Assembly: GCF_000622225.1 (NCBI RefSeq)
Contig: NZ_JHWD01000004.1
Span: forward strand, 62,001-126,000
Source of the DNA: Roseomonas mucosa ATCC BAA-692
GTDB lineage: Bacteria; Pseudomonadota; Alphaproteobacteria; Acetobacterales; Acetobacteraceae
Direction: 5' to 3'
Length of the DNA stretch: 64,000 nt
Every line of letters begins with the position of its first letter. Within the stretch, counting starts at the first letter, position 1. A program made the position numbers and the translations under genes. Shown here piece by piece: positions 59,476 through 64,000 of the stretch. Below the pieces are notes generated by a model that saw only the letters and a list, made by a program, of their open reading frames with translations, was not told the DNA's origin and did not search any database.

Positions 59476-60798
59476 CTAGGCGGCCCGGCGCGCGGCGAGC
59501 CCCGTGACAGCCGCAGGCTCCGGCCCGCCCGCCATCCAGTCCAGCAGCTCCACCGTATGCACCGTCGGGCGCGCACCGCCCGCGAGCTGCGTCAGGCAGC
59601 CGATATTGCCCGCCGCGATCAGGTCCGCCCCGGTGCGGTCGATGTTGCCCAGCTTGCGCTCCCGCAACTGCCCCGCGATTTCCGGTTGCAACAGGTTGTA
59701 GGTGCCGGCGGAGCCGCAGCAGAGGTGGCTCTCCGCGGCTTCCTTCACGGTGAAGCCGGCGCGCTTCAGAAGGTCCTTGGGCAGGGCGGTGATCTTCTGC
59801 CCGTGCTGCAGGGAGCAGGCGGCGTGATAGGCGACACTCAGCCCCGGCGCGGGGCGGGAGGGCGCGTAGCCGAAGCGCGTCAGCACCTCCGAGACATCCA
59901 TCGCCAGCGCGGCCACCTTGCCGGCGCGCTCGCTTTCCCGCTCCTCGCGGAACATGTGGCCATAATCCTTGACCGTGGTGCCGCAGCCGGAGGTGTTGAT
60001 GACGATGGCGTCCAGCCCCTCCCCCTCGATCTCGCGGCTCCAGGCCAGGATATTGGCGCGGGCCTGGGCCATGGCGGGATCGTGGTGGCCCATATGATGG
60101 TTCAGCGCGCCGCAGCAGCCCTGCTCCTTCGTCACCACCACATCGAGCCCCATGCGGGTCAGCAGGCGGATCGTCGCCTCGTTGATCGAGGGTCCGATCA
60201 CCTGCTGCGCGCAGCCGGTGAGCAGCGCCACCCGCCCGCGCCGCATACCCTCCGCCCGGTGGACCTGCGGCGCCTGCATCGGGCTGGCGGCAGGCAGGCT
60301 GGCCGGCGCCAGGTCGAGCATGGCACGCAGCCGCTGGCTCGTGGCACCCTTGCCGGGGATCAGCCCGCGCAGGGGCCGGGCGAGACGCGCGCCCGTCAGC
60401 GCCAGCCGGAAGCGCGCCGGGCTTGGCAGCACCCAGCCCAGCACGCGGCGCAGCAGGCGCTCGGGCAGCGGGCGGGTATAGGTCTCCTCGATATAGTGCC
60501 GGGCATGGTCCACCAGATGCATGTAGTGGACACCCGAGGGGCAGGTGGTCATGCAGGACAGGCAGGACAGGCAGCGATCCACATGCCGCACCACCTCCTC
60601 GGTGGCGGGCTTGCCGCTCTCCAGCATGTCCTTGATCAGGTAGATTCGGCCGCGTGGGCTGTCGAGCTCGTCGCCCAGCAGCACGAAGGTCGGGCAGGTC
60701 GCGGTGCAGAAGCCGCAATGCACGCAGGTGCGCAGGATCCTGTTCGATTCCTGCGTGTCGGGGTCTTCGAGCTGCTCGGCGGTGAAGCTGGTCTGCAT
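59476..60798 (-). CDS. glcF: glycolate oxidase iron-sulphur subunit
   Basis: The 440-residue protein has two complete ferredoxin motifs in its first 100 residues (CVHCGFCTATCP and CLSCLSCMTTCP) and two CCG-type blocks (GCCGALNHHMG, LCCGSAGTYN). It carries electrons from glycolate oxidase to the membrane. It is the last gene of the glcDEF order on the minus strand. The ATG at 60798 has a weak GAGAC ribosome-binding site, and GlcE ends 13 nt upstream. Confidence 0.95.
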   Translation of the reverse strand: MQTSFTAEQLEDPDTQESNRILRTCVHCGFCTATCPTFVLLGDELDSPRGRIYLIKDMLESGKPATEEVVRHVDRCLSCLSCMTTCPSGVHYMHLVDHARHYIEETYTRPLPERLLRRVLGWVLPSPARFRLALTGARLARPLRGLIPGKGATSQRLRAMLDLAPASLPAASPMQAPQVHRAEGMRRGRVALLTGCAQQVIGPSINEATIRLLTRMGLDVVVTKEQGCCGALNHHMGHHDPAMAQARANILAWSREIEGEGLDAIVINTSGCGTTVKDYGHMFREERESERAGKVAALAMDVSEVLTRFGYAPSRPAPGLSVAYHAACSLQHGQKITALPKDLLKRAGFTVKEAAESHLCCGSAGTYNLLQPEIAGQLRERKLGNIDRTGADLIAAGNIGCLTQLAGGARPTVHTVELLDWMAGGPEPAAVTGLAARRAA

Positions 60799-60811
60799 CT
60801 GTGTCTCGTGC

Positions 60812-62005
60812 TCAGGCCGCCCGCAGGCGGCCCGGATTGAGGATGCCGCGCGGATCGAGCGCGGCCTTGACGCGTTGCGAGAGGGCGGCGAGCGCCGGCA
60901 CCTCCTCCGGGATGACGGGCACCGCGGCACGCAGCGGCTCCGGCCCCCGGAAGAGCAGGAAGGTGCCCCCCGCCGCCAGCGCGGCGCGCATCACCGCCGC
61001 ATGGGCCGCCTCCGTCGCCGGCCCGGCCACCCAGACCAGCCCGCCGCCCCAGTCGAGCAGCAGCTTCGCGCCGAAGTCGCGGCGCAGCGCCCCGGCCAGG
61101 CCCGGCGCGGCGGAGGGACGGACGGAAACGCGCCAGACCGCCTCCTCCGGCACGGCGCCGAGCGGCGCGGCATCGCGGACCGCGCGCCAGAGGGCACGGG
61201 AATCCTCGCCCTCGATCAGCGCCAGCGCGCCATAGAGGCCCAGCGCCTCGCGCAGCCTTTCGGCGCGGTAGCGGACGGATTCGGAGAAATCCTCCAGACG
61301 CACCACCGCCAGCACTCCATCCAGCCCCAGCGTGGCATGGCCATCGGGCAGGATCGCCGCGGCGGAAACGCCGAAGGGGCTGCCAAGCGCCGCCGAAAGC
61401 GCGCCCACGCCCTGGCGCAGGTCCGGCACCCTCACGGCCAGCGTCGCCGTGGCCTCGGAGGCGGGCAGGACCTTCAGCGTGATCTCGGTCATCACCCCCA
61501 GCGTGCCGTGGGAGCCGGAGAGCAGCTTGCAGAGGTCGAGGCCGGTGACGTTCTTCAACACCCGCCCGCCGGAGCGCAGCACCTCCCCCTCCCCGTTCAC
61601 GAAGCGCACCCCCAGCACATGGTCGCGCATCGCGCCGCCATTGATGCGGCGCGGGCCGGACAGGTTGGCCGCCACCGTGCCGCCCAGCGTCGCCGCGGCC
61701 CTGCCACCGAAGAGCGGGCGCGGATCGGGCGGCTCGGCGATGAGCAACTGCCCCTTCTCGGCCAGGGCGGCCTCGATCTCCGGGATCGGCGTGCCGGCGC
61801 GGGCGGAGATCACCATCTCCTGCGGCCGGTAGAAGGTGATGCCCGACAGGTTCCGCAGCGACAGGCTGCGCGCCGCCTGCACCGGGCGCAGCGCGGCGCG
61901 CTTGCTGCCGCCGCCCTCGACCAGCAGCGGCTCGCCCGCCGCATGGGCCTCGGCCACGGCGCGCGCCACGCCGGCTTCCTCCAGCGGCGCCGAAAGATCG
62001 TCCAT
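60812..62005 (-). CDS. glcE: glycolate oxidase FAD-binding subunit
   Basis: The 397-residue PCMH-type FAD subunit is shorter than GlcD. It shows VEGGGSKRA, the TLGGTVAANLSGPRR block, the KNVTGLDLCKLLSGSHGTLGVMTE block, and the C-terminal DPRGILNPGRL. Two starts are possible: ATG at 62005 or GTG at 62011 that overlaps the glcD stop (GTGA). Its relation to GlcD implies a heteromeric oxidase. Confidence 0.95.
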   Translation of the reverse strand: MDDLSAPLEEAGVARAVAEAHAAGEPLLVEGGGSKRAALRPVQAARSLSLRNLSGITFYRPQEMVISARAGTPIPEIEAALAEKGQLLIAEPPDPRPLFGGRAAATLGGTVAANLSGPRRINGGAMRDHVLGVRFVNGEGEVLRSGGRVLKNVTGLDLCKLLSGSHGTLGVMTEITLKVLPASEATATLAVRVPDLRQGVGALSAALGSPFGVSAAAILPDGHATLGLDGVLAVVRLEDFSESVRYRAERLREALGLYGALALIEGEDSRALWRAVRDAAPLGAVPEEAVWRVSVRPSAAPGLAGALRRDFGAKLLLDWGGGLVWVAGPATEAAHAAVMRAALAAGGTFLLFRGPEPLRAAVPVIPEEVPALAALSQRVKAALDPRGILNPGRLRAA

Positions 62006-62007
62006 TG

Positions 62008-63468
62008 TCACGCCGCGACGCGCCCCGGTGCCTGCTCCACCTCCAGCGGGAAGACCTTGGAGGGGTTCAGCAGCCAGTCCGGATCGAAGGCCGACTTGAT
62101 GCGGCGCTGCTGCGCCAGCTCCCGTGGCGTGAACTGGACGCTCATCAGGTCCCGCTTCTCGACGCCGACGCCGTGCTCGCCGGTCAGGCAGCCGCCGACC
62201 TCGACGCAGAGCTTCAGGATATCGGCGCCGAAGGCTTCGGCCTTGCGGAAGCTCTCCGGGTCGTTGGCGTCGAACATGATCAGCGGGTGCAGGTTGCCGT
62301 CGCCCGCATGGAAGACATTGGCGACCTTCAGCCCGCAGGCCTGCGACATCTCCTCCATCCGGCGCAGCACATGGGGCAGCTCCCCGGTCGGGATGGTGCC
62401 GTCCATGCAGAGATAATCCGGCGAGATGCGGCCGACCGCGCCGAAGGCGCCCTTGCGGCCCTTCCAGATCGCCATGCTCTCCTCGGCCGATTGAGAAACC
62501 TTCATGCTGATCGGGTCGAAGCGGGCGCAAATGTCCTTGATGCGGCCGAGCAGCATGTCCTGCTCCTCCGGGCTGCCCTCGACCTCGATGATCAGCATCG
62601 CCTCGGCCTCCAGCGGATAGCCCGCATGGGCGAAGGCCTCGCAGGCATGGATGCAGGGCTTGTCCATGAACTCCAACGCCACGGGGATCACGCCGCTGGC
62701 GATGATGGCATCCACCGCCTGGCCCGCGACCTCGACGCCGCGGAAGGCGGCCAGCATGGCCCGCGCCCCCTCCGGCCCGCGCAGGATGCGGACCGTGACC
62801 TCGGTGACGAGGCCGAGCTGCCCCTCGGAGCCGGTGATCAGCCCGAGCCAGTCATAGCCCGCCGCGTCCAGGTGCCCGCCGCCGATGCGGATCACCTCGC
62901 CCTCGATGGTGACGAAGGTGACGCCCAGCAGGTTGTTGGCGGTGACGCCGTATTTCAGGCAGTGCGCCCCGCCGGAATTCATCATCACGTTGCCGCCGAT
63001 CATGCAGGCGAGCTGCGAGGACGGGTCCGGGGCATAGAAGAACCCCTCCCCCTCCACCGCCTTGGTGATGCCGATATTGGTCACCCCGGCCTCGACCACG
63101 GCCAGCCGATCCTCGAAATCCACCTCCAGCACGCGGTTCATCCGCATCATGCCGATGACCACGGAATCCGCCATCGGCAGGGCACCGCCGGACAGGCTGG
63201 TGCCGGCGCCGCGTGGCACCACGCGGATGCCGTTCTCGTGGCAGTAGCGCAGCACCGCCGCCACCTGCTCCGTGCTTTCCGGCAGCACCACGGCCAGCGG
63301 CGGTTGGCGATAGGCGGAAAGCCCGTCCGTCTCATAGGCGCGCAGGCGGAGCGGCTCGCCGATCACCCCCTCACCACGCGGGCCGGCGGGGATGATGGCG
63401 CGCAGGGCCGCCACGATCTCTTCCTGCCGGGCAAGGATCTCGGGCTTGGGCGGGAGCTGGGCGAGCAT
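62008..63468 (-). CDS. glcD: glycolate oxidase subunit GlcD
   Basis: The 486-residue FAD-linked oxidase oxidises glycolate to glyoxylate and, in this family, often D-lactate. It shows PRGAGTSLSGGALP, MNSGGAHCLKYGVT, the CGLKVANVFHAGDGNLHPLI segment and the C-terminal LTGEHGVGVEKR, with FAD-linked oxidase C-terminal residues intact. It is the first gene of glcDEF, with an inverted repeat 11 nt upstream of the ATG. Confidence 0.96.
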   Translation of the reverse strand: MLAQLPPKPEILARQEEIVAALRAIIPAGPRGEGVIGEPLRLRAYETDGLSAYRQPPLAVVLPESTEQVAAVLRYCHENGIRVVPRGAGTSLSGGALPMADSVVIGMMRMNRVLEVDFEDRLAVVEAGVTNIGITKAVEGEGFFYAPDPSSQLACMIGGNVMMNSGGAHCLKYGVTANNLLGVTFVTIEGEVIRIGGGHLDAAGYDWLGLITGSEGQLGLVTEVTVRILRGPEGARAMLAAFRGVEVAGQAVDAIIASGVIPVALEFMDKPCIHACEAFAHAGYPLEAEAMLIIEVEGSPEEQDMLLGRIKDICARFDPISMKVSQSAEESMAIWKGRKGAFGAVGRISPDYLCMDGTIPTGELPHVLRRMEEMSQACGLKVANVFHAGDGNLHPLIMFDANDPESFRKAEAFGADILKLCVEVGGCLTGEHGVGVEKRDLMSVQFTPRELAQQRRIKSAFDPDWLLNPSKVFPLEVEQAPGRVAA

Positions 63469-63478
63469 GGCGGGACCT

Positions 63479-63511
63479 CCGGTGCGATAATCATATAAGA
63501 TATCACACCGG
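63479..63511. promoter_or_regulatory. 33-bp inverted repeat upstream of glcD
   Basis: CCGGTGCGATA and TATCACACCGG form 11-bp arms with a single mismatch (C against T in the fifth or sixth place), separated by ATCATATAAGA. The site ends 11 nt before the glcD ATG and is a sharp AT-rich pocket. It fits an operator for a GntR- or LysR-type regulator of 2-hydroxy-acid genes. The regulator is not in the window. Confidence 0.65.
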
Positions 63512-63573
63512 AATGGCGAGGCGCTGGCAGGAGCAAACTCCCGGTCGCTCCCGCAGAATGCCCGGCGCCCCCA

Positions 63574-64000
<427 letters not shown>

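Overview
The window is about 64 kb of very GC-rich (roughly 70 percent), densely coded chromosomal DNA. I see no rRNA, tRNA, phage, transposase or CRISPR array. The gene set (a Bug/TctC receptor, TRAP transporter, polyol ABC operon, GlcDEF, LutABC, ligase-associated Lhr/PdeM repair proteins, an entericidin-type lipoprotein, an OpgC-like acyltransferase) and the codon usage fit an aerobic alphaproteobacterium. A Roseomonas-like member of the Acetobacteraceae is my best guess, from general family knowledge and not from any search.

Region by region: 0.3-9 kb holds an alpha/beta hydrolase, a polar amino-acid ABC transporter without its ATPase, a hybrid cytochrome c, an endonuclease III-like enzyme, a Bug receptor, a rhodanese and an MFS pump. 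8.6-13.6 kb (minus strand) is a galactonate operon: IclR regulator, dgoK, dgoA, dgoD and an anion:cation symporter. 13.8-19.8 kb has an OpgC-like acyltransferase, the Lhr-type helicase, PdeM and a second metallophosphoesterase. 20-27.2 kb (minus strand) is a polyol operon: binding protein, two permeases, ATPase, xylulokinase and mannitol 2-dehydrogenase. 27.5-32.6 kb has a SixA-like phosphatase, an entericidin-like lipoprotein, pnp and a nitronate-monooxygenase-family flavoenzyme. 32.7-37.4 kb is an AaeXAB-like efflux operon behind a MarR regulator, with a divergent SDR. 37.4-53.1 kb is mostly housekeeping or single genes: a YhiN-like flavoprotein, FKBP, an Old Yellow Enzyme, DUF2272 and SYLF lipoproteins, a DMT exporter, pyrD, a HAD hydrolase, a second FUSC protein, a YgjP-type peptidase, a cupin, a YcgN-like protein and an SDR fused to a repeat tail. 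53.4-63.5 kb is a 2-hydroxy-acid block: lutABC, a TRAP transporter and glcFED. The window ends inside a superoxide dismutase gene.

The physiological theme is use of organic acids and sugar-derived substrates. Galactonate goes through KDPGal to pyruvate and glyceraldehyde-3-phosphate. Mannitol or arabitol goes through fructose or xylulose. Lactate or glycolate is probably imported by the TRAP system and oxidised by LutABC and GlcDEF. The best leads are: a 33-bp inverted repeat just upstream of glcD and another ahead of the TRAP operon; palindromes in the IclR and MarR promoter regions; an SDR-transmembrane protein with five 29-residue repeats; a flavoenzyme with an added cysteine cluster; a 15-bp tandem repeat that runs through the lhr stop codon; and pnp without the usual rpsO neighbour. 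I did not find anything that clearly amounts to a new defence or mobile system.
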